This document shows positions 7,020 through 15,370 of a DNA stretch of 32,654 nucleotides, piece by piece. The first letter of the stretch is position 1, and each line of letters begins with the position of its first letter. The stretch is from a virus. The position numbers and the translations under genes are program-made. The stretch is taken from the IMG/VR virus record IMGVR_UViG_3300007555_000020, positions 1 through 32,654 of that record; one strand, written 5' to 3'. The notes beneath the pieces are model-generated. The model saw nothing but the letters and a program-made list of their open reading frames with translations, ran no database searches and had not been told where the DNA came from.

Positions 7020-7882
7020 TGAATCCAATTCTATCTGAGTTCTATGGTGATAACACACGATGGTTCGTTGCAACTGTGATTGATGCATCACCCCCATATG
7101 GTTATGAGGGACGAGTGAAGATTCGTGTTCACGGATTACACACAGAATCCACCCGACTAATTCCTCAGTCCGATCTACCTTGGGCACAATGCATGGTTCC
7201 TACTACCGAAGGCGGTGCATCTGGTATCGGACGAATGCCACAACTACAACCAAGTGCATTGGTATTTGGTATGTTTATGGATGGAGTAAACTCACAGACA
7301 CCTATTATACTTGGTTCACTTCCACATATCGAATATCCTACTACAGTACAAATAGGTCAAACAGAAGTCTCCTTGGATGCAGATAACAAACCAGAAGTTG
7401 TTTGGGATAATGTTGCGACAGAATCCTCACCCAAAAACATCGATATACAAAACGAAACAACTGGTGACATCTCTTTGCTTGTAAAACAAAATAGGGAAAA
7501 GACTGCGGTATCGTTCTTCTTAAATCTAGGTTATTCGGTTAAACAATCTATAGGTTTAACTGCTGCACTCAGTTTTGTTTCTGGTTTTAAGACAGGTGTT
7601 AGTTCAGATTCAAATGGGATAGGGGCATTCACGAAACTCCGATACTCAGAGTTACAAAAATTCTCTAACGATTATAACGAATTTTTGATTCAGTTATCCT
7701 TTGTCGCATTTGAATTAAATGGTACACAATCTAGTACAAACATTAGACTTCTCAACTCAGATAAACTTGAGAATAAAGGTATATGTTACATAGTCAGTAA
7801 GTACTACTTGGGCAAACCAGACAGTGTATCAATCAAAGAGATTGAAAGAAATGCACTTAACTTAGTAGATAGGATTTCATAA
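7019..7882 (+). CDS. gp5-type spike protein: OB fold plus degenerate tail-lysozyme domain
   Basis: Residues 1-105 are the gp5/VgrG-like OB fold: 'WFVATVIDASPPYGYEGRVKIRVHGLH', 'LPWAQCMVPTTEGG', 'LQPSALVFGMFMDG', 'PIILGSLPH'. Residues 165-285 resemble the phage tail lysozyme domain: 'VSFFLNLGYSVKQSIGLTA', 'SGF', 'SNGIGAFTK', 'QLSFVAFELNGT'. In active members the helix ends in an A-E-S-G-F type motif; here it reads F186-V187-S188-G-F, so the expected catalytic Glu is a Val. The domain may be structural only. The needle beta-helix that follows the lysozyme in T4 gp5 is absent here and is found two genes on. Start overlaps the hub stop (TAATG). Confidence 0.65.
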   Translation: MNPILSEFYGDNTRWFVATVIDASPPYGYEGRVKIRVHGLHTESTRLIPQSDLPWAQCMVPTTEGGASGIGRMPQLQPSALVFGMFMDGVNSQTPIILGSLPHIEYPTTVQIGQTEVSLDADNKPEVVWDNVATESSPKNIDIQNETTGDISLLVKQNREKTAVSFFLNLGYSVKQSIGLTAALSFVSGFKTGVSSDSNGIGAFTKLRYSELQKFSNDYNEFLIQLSFVAFELNGTQSSTNIRLLNSDKLENKGICYIVSKYYLGKPDSVSIKEIERNALNLVDRIS

Positions 7883-9939
7883 TGTCACTTGATAAAACAA
7901 ATTTGAATGTTAATCTCGGTTCCGAGAACAGAAAGAAACATAGTCTAGAGGCGACACATCTTCGTTCTAGTAGAAGGGCAATCGAAGAACGTTTTGCGAA
8001 ACGTAATACTATCATTGGTCAAGAAAATGGTCTAGAAGTCGCTGGTATAAAGACACTAGGTCAATCTACAAACTCTTCGGAAGAGGTTATCAACAGTTCG
8101 GTAGGACAGTTCACCGACAACATTAATGGAATTACTGGTATACAGGGGAATAACACATCAACAACAAGTGATACTGTACTCGACTCAGATGGTAATTTTC
8201 TTCGTTTGAAAGTGCCAACTGACTCGGATGGTAGTCTAGTGGAGAAAACTCAAACAATAGACTCTGATGGTTCTGGTAATCTTACGATAACCCAGAGTGC
8301 TGGTCGTGATATAACCGACCCCGCTCGTTCGTTTGGTTCTAAGACAACATCTGTTACATCATTAACAGGACTTCCAGCACTTAAAGCGACCAACCCGACT
8401 TCTGCACTTGCGGTTGTGTGTGATGGTACTGCGGAGAGTATTGCAAAATGTCAAGGTATTGCGGAGAATAAGAAATCGTTAGACTTCGCAGAAATAGAAA
8501 CCTTCACGAATATTACCGAAGCACTGAGACCTCCTAGTTCTATTGGCGGTAATTTCCTGTCTAGACCTTCCATGAGTAATCTAAAGTTTTCGGGTAATCT
8601 GGCGAACACATTAAGTTCGATTGCACCCATTGCAGCTATAAATGATGCAGTTTCAACTGTAACTGATGCAATTGATGAAGCACAAGCATTGCCTGGCAAG
8701 TTGATTCAGAAAGCGACAGACTCTGTTGTAAATTCCACTAACCTAGATGGACTGACCGATAAAAAACAGGGACTTAAATCCGAAATACCAGAGTTGGGTA
8801 CTGCCGCTGGTATTGTAGATACTGATGTGAAAAATGTTTCTAGTTCGTTAGATAAATTTAAGGAAGGAGCGGATAACTTCAACACTGGTTTTGATGGTAG
8901 AAGTAATAGGGGTTTGTCTGGTGTTCTACAAAATGTTGCAGAATCACTAACTGGTGCTGCATCATCTTTCATTGAGAATCTGGTTCCTGGCGGGATATCA
9001 TCATCAGAACAAGAACGAATTGCGATACTGGAACAGTTTAATTCGGGTAATAGTAAGGATAAGAAGGAGGGTGTTAAGACTCTTGTGTCCAAGTCACCTA
9101 ATGTATCAGACCGCATGAAAGAAGTTCTTGGTGATGACCCTAATACTTCTACTACCTTAGATATGCAAATAAAGATGCAAGAGGAAGCGAGAAGACGAGG
9201 TATCCCAGAATCAGAGATTGCGATTGCGGTACAAGAAATATCATCTATTGAACAACAGATGAGTGATTTGGATACTACCATTAGTGGTTCCTTTGTTGTT
9301 AGTGCTAACTTGTTTGATGTTGCAGAACCAATTGATCAGTCAGCGAAATGGAGTGGCAAGAGTAGTCCAGATGATATGTTCACTATGGTATCATCTGTCG
9401 AGGAACTTGATGCGGAATTTGGTAATGTCTTCCGTCAAATCACAGAGTTGGTTATCCATGCAACCGAGACATACACCAATAAAGATATAGGTGCGGTTGA
9501 GATAAATAACCTACAAGTAGAGTTGGGACATGAGGGTATTGGATACCATTATGTGATTCGTAGAGATGGTAGACTGCAACGTGGTAGACCAGTTAACCGT
9601 ATCGGTGAACACGCTGTGGTCAATGGCCATGATACATACTCTATAGGTATTGCAATGGTGGGTGGACTGAATGTTTCTTCGGGTGATAACAACCCTACAG
9701 ACTATAGGTCTGCACAATCGTTTACTAGAGAACAGTTTACCACATTAGAAAAGTTTGTCAATAGTTATTATCGTAGATATCCAGGCGGACAAGTGTTTGG
9801 ACACAACGACATTGATGCAAGTGAATTTGACCCATACTTTGATGTACAGGATTATATTGAGTCGGTATTCAGAAAAGAGAATAAAATAGGTGACCCATTA
9901 AATTCTGCGCCATTGAGTCCATCGGAGATGAATAAGTGA
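7882..9939 (+). CDS. Tail-associated N-acetylmuramoyl-L-alanine amidase with long N-terminal arm
   Basis: The product has 685 residues. Residues 1-500 are low-complexity (Ser, Thr, Asn, Asp), with Ala-rich helical stretches near 245-290 and 400-470; I recognise no domain there. Residues about 520-670 are an Amidase_2/PGRP domain: 'ITELVIHATETY', 'GHEGIGYHYVIRRDGRLQRGR', 'HDTYSIGIAMVGG', 'FTREQFTTLEKFV', 'VFGHNDIDASEFDPYFDV'. Likely zinc ligands are H526, H641 and D650; Asp as third ligand matches AmpD rather than the Cys of T7 lysozyme. It should cut peptidoglycan between muramic acid and L-Ala. Position between the gp5-like OB protein and the needle suggests it is part of the spike and opens the wall during injection. 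Start follows the stop of the previous gene as TAATG. Confidence 0.8.
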   Translation: MSLDKTNLNVNLGSENRKKHSLEATHLRSSRRAIEERFAKRNTIIGQENGLEVAGIKTLGQSTNSSEEVINSSVGQFTDNINGITGIQGNNTSTTSDTVLDSDGNFLRLKVPTDSDGSLVEKTQTIDSDGSGNLTITQSAGRDITDPARSFGSKTTSVTSLTGLPALKATNPTSALAVVCDGTAESIAKCQGIAENKKSLDFAEIETFTNITEALRPPSSIGGNFLSRPSMSNLKFSGNLANTLSSIAPIAAINDAVSTVTDAIDEAQALPGKLIQKATDSVVNSTNLDGLTDKKQGLKSEIPELGTAAGIVDTDVKNVSSSLDKFKEGADNFNTGFDGRSNRGLSGVLQNVAESLTGAASSFIENLVPGGISSSEQERIAILEQFNSGNSKDKKEGVKTLVSKSPNVSDRMKEVLGDDPNTSTTLDMQIKMQEEARRRGIPESEIAIAVQEISSIEQQMSDLDTTISGSFVVSANLFDVAEPIDQSAKWSGKSSPDDMFTMVSSVEELDAEFGNVFRQITELVIHATETYTNKDIGAVEINNLQVELGHEGIGYHYVIRRDGRLQRGRPVNRIGEHAVVNGHDTYSIGIAMVGGLNVSSGDNNPTDYRSAQSFTREQFTTLEKFVNSYYRRYPGGQVFGHNDIDASEFDPYFDVQDYIESVFRKENKIGDPLNSAPLSPSEMNK

Positions 9940-11438
9940 CAACTAAGAAAGACAATTTTGACCTAAGAGTCGATAAGATCGGTGAAGGTACAGAGAATAC
10001 TCTGGGTGTTCCTAGTGATGGAATGCAAGACCCTACTGGTGAGTACCCCAAACGTGAGTATAACTATGGGTCATCAATCAATAAGGCATCTCGTGGTTCC
10101 AAGACGAATAACCTCTATGTTGGGGGTGGTGACATTGGTGTATCTTTGGGGATACAGTCACAACGTCCTTCCGAATATCCGTTCAACCAAGTACAGGAAA
10201 CTGTGTCGGGTCATGTAATCGAACAGGATGACACGCCTGGCGGTGAACGAGTACTGATCAAACATCGTACAGGTGCGGGTGTGGAGATGAGGGCAGATGG
10301 TTCTGTTATCATTTCCGCAGTAAACAACAAGGTCGAAGTGACTGGTGGTGACCAGACTGTCATCATTGAGGGTAATGGTAATCTCGTGTATCAAGGTAAC
10401 TTGAACATGAAGGTGACTGGTGACTACAATGTTGACGTGGGTGGTAACTACAATGTCAATGTTGGTGGTAGTCTACGTGAAGAGATTCAACAGAATCATC
10501 GAACCATCACAACAGGTAATCGTGAAGAGACTGTTAAGAAGACCAAGACAAACAGAACCTTGAGTACCGTTACAGATGTTATGTTAGCAGACCACAATCA
10601 GTTTGTCAAGTTAGACCAAAAGAATTTTGTTGAGGGTAATATTGAGATTGCTGCGGAGGACAATATCCTCGTGTCAGGTAAGGAAGCAGTTGCAATCACG
10701 AGTAAGAATGCAAACATCACTGGTGCGAAGTATGTTTCTGTTATGGGACAAAAGGGTGCAATCGGTGGTAGAATGGTTGACTTTACAGGTAACGTATTCC
10801 AAGGTGGCGAAGGCCCTGTTGAGTTTAACTCAGGTGCGAACTTCTATGGTACGTTCTTTGGTAAGGCGTCTGAAGCATGGAAAGCGAATAACGCAAACTT
10901 CGCTGATCTTTCACTTAGGTCATACTATGCACAGAATGCAAAAGCTGCGAAGACCGCAGTAACCGCTGGTACTGCTGCGGTGGGTTCGGCAACATTCACA
11001 CCACCCGACCTGTTAAGTGCAAGTACACATACTCCTATATTTGCAGAGGAATTTCAATATCCGAGTTCGGGTCTTGGTCAAGCACAAATTACTGGTGAGT
11101 GGGTAATAGGTCAAGCGGTCAATGGTGACTATGCAATCAGAACAGTTGTGGTTGATGGTGGAGATGTATTATTGACCAAAACCCTGTTATCAGATGACTA
11201 TAAAAACGTATTCGATAAGATTCCGACAACCCAAGAGATTCGTTCTGCGTTTCGAAACTCGGCATCTCGTAATACTATTGGTTCGACTCTTGTTGCAGAA
11301 GAAAGACTCAATCCACAATATAAAACAAAGACTCCACCATCAGTTGGTAGGACTGCGAAGAAATCCGCTTCATCTAGATTTGGATTTGAACCTATTGGTA
11401 ATGCAATTGAGAATAGAGGAAAGAGATTTACGCCATGA
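9936..11438 (+). CDS. gp5 C-terminal-type needle (triple beta-helix spike)
   Basis: The start is GTG, overlapping the amidase stop (GTGA), with GGAG eight bases before it. Residues 95-275 hold a valine/glycine repeat of eight-residue type ('GADGSVII', 'KVEVTGGDQTVIIEG', 'NLNMKVTGDYNVDVGGNYNV'), the Gp5_C pattern that forms the three-stranded beta needle in T4 gp5. A beta-rich region follows ('GAKYVSVMGQKGAIGG'), then an Ala-rich segment (320-345) and a positively charged tail. In T4 OB fold, lysozyme and needle are one chain, cut after assembly; here they are separate genes. Length 500 residues. Confidence 0.8.
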   Translation: MTTKKDNFDLRVDKIGEGTENTLGVPSDGMQDPTGEYPKREYNYGSSINKASRGSKTNNLYVGGGDIGVSLGIQSQRPSEYPFNQVQETVSGHVIEQDDTPGGERVLIKHRTGAGVEMRADGSVIISAVNNKVEVTGGDQTVIIEGNGNLVYQGNLNMKVTGDYNVDVGGNYNVNVGGSLREEIQQNHRTITTGNREETVKKTKTNRTLSTVTDVMLADHNQFVKLDQKNFVEGNIEIAAEDNILVSGKEAVAITSKNANITGAKYVSVMGQKGAIGGRMVDFTGNVFQGGEGPVEFNSGANFYGTFFGKASEAWKANNANFADLSLRSYYAQNAKAAKTAVTAGTAAVGSATFTPPDLLSASTHTPIFAEEFQYPSSGLGQAQITGEWVIGQAVNGDYAIRTVVVDGGDVLLTKTLLSDDYKNVFDKIPTTQEIRSAFRNSASRNTIGSTLVAEERLNPQYKTKTPPSVGRTAKKSASSRFGFEPIGNAIENRGKRFTP

Positions 11439-12028
11439 TTATATTAGTTGACCCAGTATACAATCCAGCGAAACAGGGTGCGATAACATCTGCAACCAAG
11501 TTAGGGCCTGGCATCACGATTGCAAAGTTCCTTGGTGCGTATGGTGACCGAACTCCGTTCAACCATGTCGTAACCAATACCGAGAGACAGAAAATCGCAA
11601 GACACTTATACCTACAAGCTGAAGCGATGAGAATCATCAATGGTAATACCAAGAACTTTAATGATGTTCGTTTGATTGTCTCTGAAGGAATCTATCAGAT
11701 GAGAGAACCAGACGTGAATGATGAAACTATGCAGAAGAAGTCTGATGGTAGATTGGTGTATTATCAAGTAGTAGATCAAGAAGGTAATATTGACCTAGAA
11801 AGAACATTCGATGTTGCAGAGTATTGGAAGGATTATGTCAAGTTTGGTAAGTTGTATCTTGACTATGATAACTATAATCCAGACGAAAGTCTTTGTGCAT
11901 CAATAGGATTAGAGTTTCCGAACACCCCCGAATCATTTGATATTGAGTTCGCTGGGGATGTAGAAACTTATTATAATAATGAGTTAATGAGTGAAGATGA
12001 ATTAGTAGAAATTAAAGAAACCGAGTAA
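11435..12028 (+). CDS. Conserved phage protein of unknown function, spike/baseplate operon
   Basis: A soluble 197-residue protein with no membrane segment or signal peptide, overlapping the needle stop (ATGA). It opens 'MIILVDPVYNPAKQGAI', has a basic helical middle ('ERQKIARHLYLQAEAMRII'), then 'RLVYYQVVDQEGNIDLERTFDVAEYWKDYVKFGKLYLDYD', and a strongly acidic C-terminus (SEDELVEIKETE). The central block looks conserved in form but I cannot name a family. Position between needle and gp25 suggests a spike or wedge accessory or an assembly factor. There is no Cys pair or nuclease-like motif. Confidence 0.55.
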   Translation: MIILVDPVYNPAKQGAITSATKLGPGITIAKFLGAYGDRTPFNHVVTNTERQKIARHLYLQAEAMRIINGNTKNFNDVRLIVSEGIYQMREPDVNDETMQKKSDGRLVYYQVVDQEGNIDLERTFDVAEYWKDYVKFGKLYLDYDNYNPDESLCASIGLEFPNTPESFDIEFAGDVETYYNNELMSEDELVEIKETE

Positions 12029-12035
12029 AAAAGGT

Positions 12036-12043
12036 TATAAATA
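12036..12043 (+). promoter_or_regulatory. T4-type late promoter abutting gp25, leaderless arrangement
   Basis: TATAAATA, five bases (GAAGT), then ATG of gp25 at 12049. With T4 geometry +1 falls on the A of the ATG, the same spacing as at 3334-3341. Confidence 0.65.
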
Positions 12044-12048
12044 GAAGT

Positions 12049-12498
12049 ATGGCGATACGAAGAGCATTTGCACAAGAAGACAACAACCTCCAAACCTCGT
12101 CAATATCGAGTAGTCGTGAACGACAGTACAAAGATATTGATTTGACACTTGCGATTAAACCTACTAGTGGTGAAGTCTACAAGAAGTCAAATGGGGGTGC
12201 GGTTAAACAGGCTGTCAAGACTTTAATCCTTACAAATTTGTTGGAGAAACCATTTCGTCCAGACTTTGGTGGAAACTTGAGAGGACAATTGTTTGAGTTG
12301 GCGGATGGAGGCGGGTCTGCCTCACTAAAAAGAAATATCATAGATAATATAGAAATCTATGAACCAAGAGCAGAAGTCTTATCTGTTGATGTTAATCTTC
12401 AACCCGATAGAAACACATTAGAAGTAACATTAAAATTCAAAGTAGTTAACACAGAAGAAGAGACCACGTTCACTACCACACTTGCAAGGTTAAGATAA
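12049..12498 (+). CDS. 25: Baseplate wedge protein gp25
   Basis: The protein has 149 residues (T4 gp25 has 132). It shows the gp25/lysozyme-like wedge pattern: 'YKDIDLTLAIKPTSGEVYKK', 'AVKQAVKTLILTNLLEKPF(R)PDFG', 'DNIEIYEPRAEVLSV' with the hallmark E-P-R, and 'LEVTLKFKV'. gp25 bridges the wedge core bundle to the sheath and is among the most conserved contractile-tail proteins. A late promoter ends five bases before its ATG, leaving no room for a normal ribosome site; read-through from upstream could also translate it. Confidence 0.9.
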   Translation: MAIRRAFAQEDNNLQTSSISSSRERQYKDIDLTLAIKPTSGEVYKKSNGGAVKQAVKTLILTNLLEKPFRPDFGGNLRGQLFELADGGGSASLKRNIIDNIEIYEPRAEVLSVDVNLQPDRNTLEVTLKFKVVNTEEETTFTTTLARLR

Positions 12499-12499
12499 A

Positions 12500-14326
12500 A
12501 TGGCAACAACAATAAAATCAACCTCATTAGACTTTGATGCAATTAAGAACAACTTAAAAACGTTCCTTGCACAGAAAGAAGAATTTTCGGATTACAACTT
12601 CGAAGCGTCTGGTTTGTCAAACATTCTAGATGTTCTTGCCTATAATACGCACTATAACGGATTGATCGCTAATTTCGCATTGAACGAATCTTTCCTTGGA
12701 ACCGCACAACTTCGTAGTTCACTGATTTCTCTTTCAGAGGGTATCGGTTACATCCCAGATAGTATGACATCATCTCAGGCGATTGTCAAGTTATCTTTGA
12801 ATCTTTCTGGTGTTACTGACCGTACCTCAACCATACAGATACCTTCGGGATATAAGTTTAATACAACTGTGGATGATAAGGAATTTGTGTTCCAGACATT
12901 AGAGGACATATCTGCGGAGGATAATGGTTCGGGTCTGTATGAATTTAGAGATGCGAGTGGTAGCAATAGTATTAAGATTTTCGAAGGTACTGAGAGAGTC
13001 AAAACTTTCTTAGTGCATCGTGCAGAAGACAATGCAGTTTATATTGTTCCTGATGCGACTATGGATATAGATACTGCGATTGTTCGTGTGTTTCAAACAG
13101 CATCAGGTTCAGTCTTCACACCATATACAAGTATATTGAAGGCGAACACAATTAATGCAAACTCCACACTGTACATCTTAAAAGAATCACCTAATGGTTT
13201 CTATGAGTTGTCATTTGGTAATGGTTCTACTTTGGGTGATGCACCCAAGACAGGTTCAAAGGTTACACTAACTTACCTTGCAGTAAGTGGCGAAGACTCT
13301 AACACTGCGAAAGTGTTTGAAGCGCAGTCTGGTGTTAGTGTTTCTGGTACTTCATATGACATGAGTGTATCGACAGTCTCTAACGCAGTTGGTGGTTCGG
13401 CAAAAGAAACGAATGAATCTATCCGACAAACTGCACCATTCCAGTATGCAACTCAGAATCGAATGGTAACCGCTGTAGATTACTCTACTTTGGTATTGAG
13501 AAATTTCTCAACACTAATCAAGGATATGCAGTCCTTTGGGGGTGAAGATGCGCTTGAACCAGAATTTGGTACAGTGTTCCTATCCATCCTATTTAATGCA
13601 GATGTTGATGCAGTGACCGAACAGGTAACTAAGGATTCTATTATCGATTTAGCAAAACAATTATCGGTTGCATCATTTAATGTTAAGTTCACCGACCCTG
13701 TTAAGACATTTATTGAGACTAGAACATTCTTCCAGTTTAACCCAAACTTGACCACTTTGTCAAGGAATACTATTCAAGATACAGTAAACAATACAATTAA
13801 AACTTATTTTGATGACAATACAGGTAAGTTCGGACAATCATATAGACGTTCTAATCTGTTATCATTGATTGATGACGTAAGTCCTGCTATCCTTTCTTCT
13901 CGTTCAGAAACATTTGTCCAGAGACGATTCTCACCAATTTTGACTAGTGTGGGAGATCATACATTACGATATGTTGTCCCTTTAGCATCACCCGATGATG
14001 TTAATCACATCATAACATCAAATCAGTTCACACTAAAGAATAAAACTTGTGTCCTAAGAAACAAACTAAATAGTAATAAATTAGAAGTGTTTAATACTGA
14101 GGATAGTGAAGTTCTTGTTGACAATGTGGGTTCTTATACTGGTGATACAGTAAGTATTGTTGGTCTTCAGATAGACAACTTTATTGGTTCGGAAACTACT
14201 ATTAAGTTAAGTGCAAAACCAGCCAATGAAAGTGCAGTTACACCATTTAGACAGGATATTGTTGAGTTCGACACATCACAATCATTCTCACGTATCGTTG
14301 ACGTTGAATCTGGAGTTACTAACTAA
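12500..14326 (+). CDS. 6: Baseplate wedge protein gp6 (baseplate J family)
   Basis: A 608-residue protein (T4 gp6 has 660). The N-terminus has the gp6 core: 'DFDAIKNNLKTFLAQKEEF', 'ASGLSNILDVLAYNTHYNG', 'NFALNESFLGTAQLRSSLIS' and 'GYIPDSMTSSQA'. The middle ('ETNESIRQTAPFQYATQNRMVTAVDY') is the baseplate_J region, and the C-terminal third is beta-rich. gp6 dimers form the inner baseplate ring joining the wedges. It starts one base after the gp25 stop. The order gp25-gp6 is that of T4. Confidence 0.9.
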   Translation: MATTIKSTSLDFDAIKNNLKTFLAQKEEFSDYNFEASGLSNILDVLAYNTHYNGLIANFALNESFLGTAQLRSSLISLSEGIGYIPDSMTSSQAIVKLSLNLSGVTDRTSTIQIPSGYKFNTTVDDKEFVFQTLEDISAEDNGSGLYEFRDASGSNSIKIFEGTERVKTFLVHRAEDNAVYIVPDATMDIDTAIVRVFQTASGSVFTPYTSILKANTINANSTLYILKESPNGFYELSFGNGSTLGDAPKTGSKVTLTYLAVSGEDSNTAKVFEAQSGVSVSGTSYDMSVSTVSNAVGGSAKETNESIRQTAPFQYATQNRMVTAVDYSTLVLRNFSTLIKDMQSFGGEDALEPEFGTVFLSILFNADVDAVTEQVTKDSIIDLAKQLSVASFNVKFTDPVKTFIETRTFFQFNPNLTTLSRNTIQDTVNNTIKTYFDDNTGKFGQSYRRSNLLSLIDDVSPAILSSRSETFVQRRFSPILTSVGDHTLRYVVPLASPDDVNHIITSNQFTLKNKTCVLRNKLNSNKLEVFNTEDSEVLVDNVGSYTGDTVSIVGLQIDNFIGSETTIKLSAKPANESAVTPFRQDIVEFDTSQSFSRIVDVESGVTN

Positions 14327-15327
14327 TGAGTAACAGAAATGATGTTACTTTAACCGACCTCGACCGAAGGGAACTCACTTTTATTGATCATAAAGTTGAG
14401 GACATCCTTCCAGAGTTCTTTAGTACTGAATACCCCAAACTCATCTCGCTGTTAAAAGAGTATTATGGGTTCGAACAGGATGACTTATCTCCGTCAAAAC
14501 TCGTACACGAATTATTCTACAGTAGAGACATTACACAGACAGATATAAATCTTCTATCATTTATTGAAGATGAATTACTGTTGGGTCAATCTTACTTTGA
14601 GGGATTCAAAGACAAACGTGCTGCAGCAAAATATTCGAATCAGTTGTATCGTTCAAAGGGAACTAAATTCTCTATTGAACAGTTCTTCCGAACGTTTTTT
14701 GATGTTGACCCCTCAATAGAGTATACTAAAAACCAAGTATTCAAGGTTGGTGAAACTGGTTCTGAGATTGGATTCAACTCACAAAAATATCTGACTAATG
14801 ATAAATTATTTCAGACATTTGCGATTCTAATCAAGACTGATATATCACAGTCAGAATGGTTAGAACCATACAAATTATTTACACATCCAGCTGGGATGTT
14901 CATTGGTTCGGAAGTTCAGATTATGTCGGTCGTGACAGATACCGTGACCGCACCACAAGTTATATTAGAAAATCCAGCACCCATTGCGGTTCATTCTGCC
15001 GCAGGGTTTTTAGATCAAGGAGTTACAGATTTGACCGCTATTGTGGATGACCTATATACTGATTCAGCGGGTGTTTATAGTCGTATCAATGCGGAGTTCA
15101 ACTCACTTGAAGACTTCTCTCTACAACAGATACAGACAATCAATAATCAGTACTCATCTTTGCGTGAGGCACAGATTGCGGGTTCACCAACATTCGATGA
15201 TTCGGATGAAGTTGGAACCAATGGTATGGACTTGAGTAACAACTTTGCATTCGAAACACTCGACCAACAGAAACACGAATGGTGGAGTGCAGACTCAGAT
15301 CAATACCTAAAAAGTTTTACATTATAA
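14326..15327 (+). CDS. Baseplate wedge protein in gp7 position
   Basis: The 333-residue protein begins with a helical block 'ILPEFFSTEYPKLISLLKEYYGF', 'SRDITQTDINLLSFIEDELLLGQSYFEGF' and 'LYRSKGTKFSIEQFFRTFFDVDP', a pattern I associate with the N-terminal part of baseplate proteins in marine T4-like phages. T4 gp7 is 1032 residues, so if this is gp7 it is only its N-terminal portion; the large gene at 17768 may supply the rest. The last 100 residues are acidic and Ser/Asp-rich. It overlaps the gp6 stop by one base (TAATG). Confidence 0.6.
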   Translation: MSNRNDVTLTDLDRRELTFIDHKVEDILPEFFSTEYPKLISLLKEYYGFEQDDLSPSKLVHELFYSRDITQTDINLLSFIEDELLLGQSYFEGFKDKRAAAKYSNQLYRSKGTKFSIEQFFRTFFDVDPSIEYTKNQVFKVGETGSEIGFNSQKYLTNDKLFQTFAILIKTDISQSEWLEPYKLFTHPAGMFIGSEVQIMSVVTDTVTAPQVILENPAPIAVHSAAGFLDQGVTDLTAIVDDLYTDSAGVYSRINAEFNSLEDFSLQQIQTINNQYSSLREAQIAGSPTFDDSDEVGTNGMDLSNNFAFETLDQQKHEWWSADSDQYLKSFTL

Positions 15328-15338
15328 CATATAAACCT

Positions 15339-15346
15339 TATAAATA
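15339..15346 (+). promoter_or_regulatory. T4-type late promoter
   Basis: TATAAATA inside AAACCTTATAAATA. Expected +1 near 15352, giving a leader of about 19 bases with GGA ahead of the ATG at 15371. Confidence 0.75.
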
Positions 15347-15370
15347 GTTAAATAACAAACGGACTATAAA

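Noticed and set aside
9936-9939. Sequencing frameshift joining amidase and needle
   Set aside because: GTGA overlap with a good GGAG ribosome site is typical translational coupling, and each flanking gene has a complete domain set.
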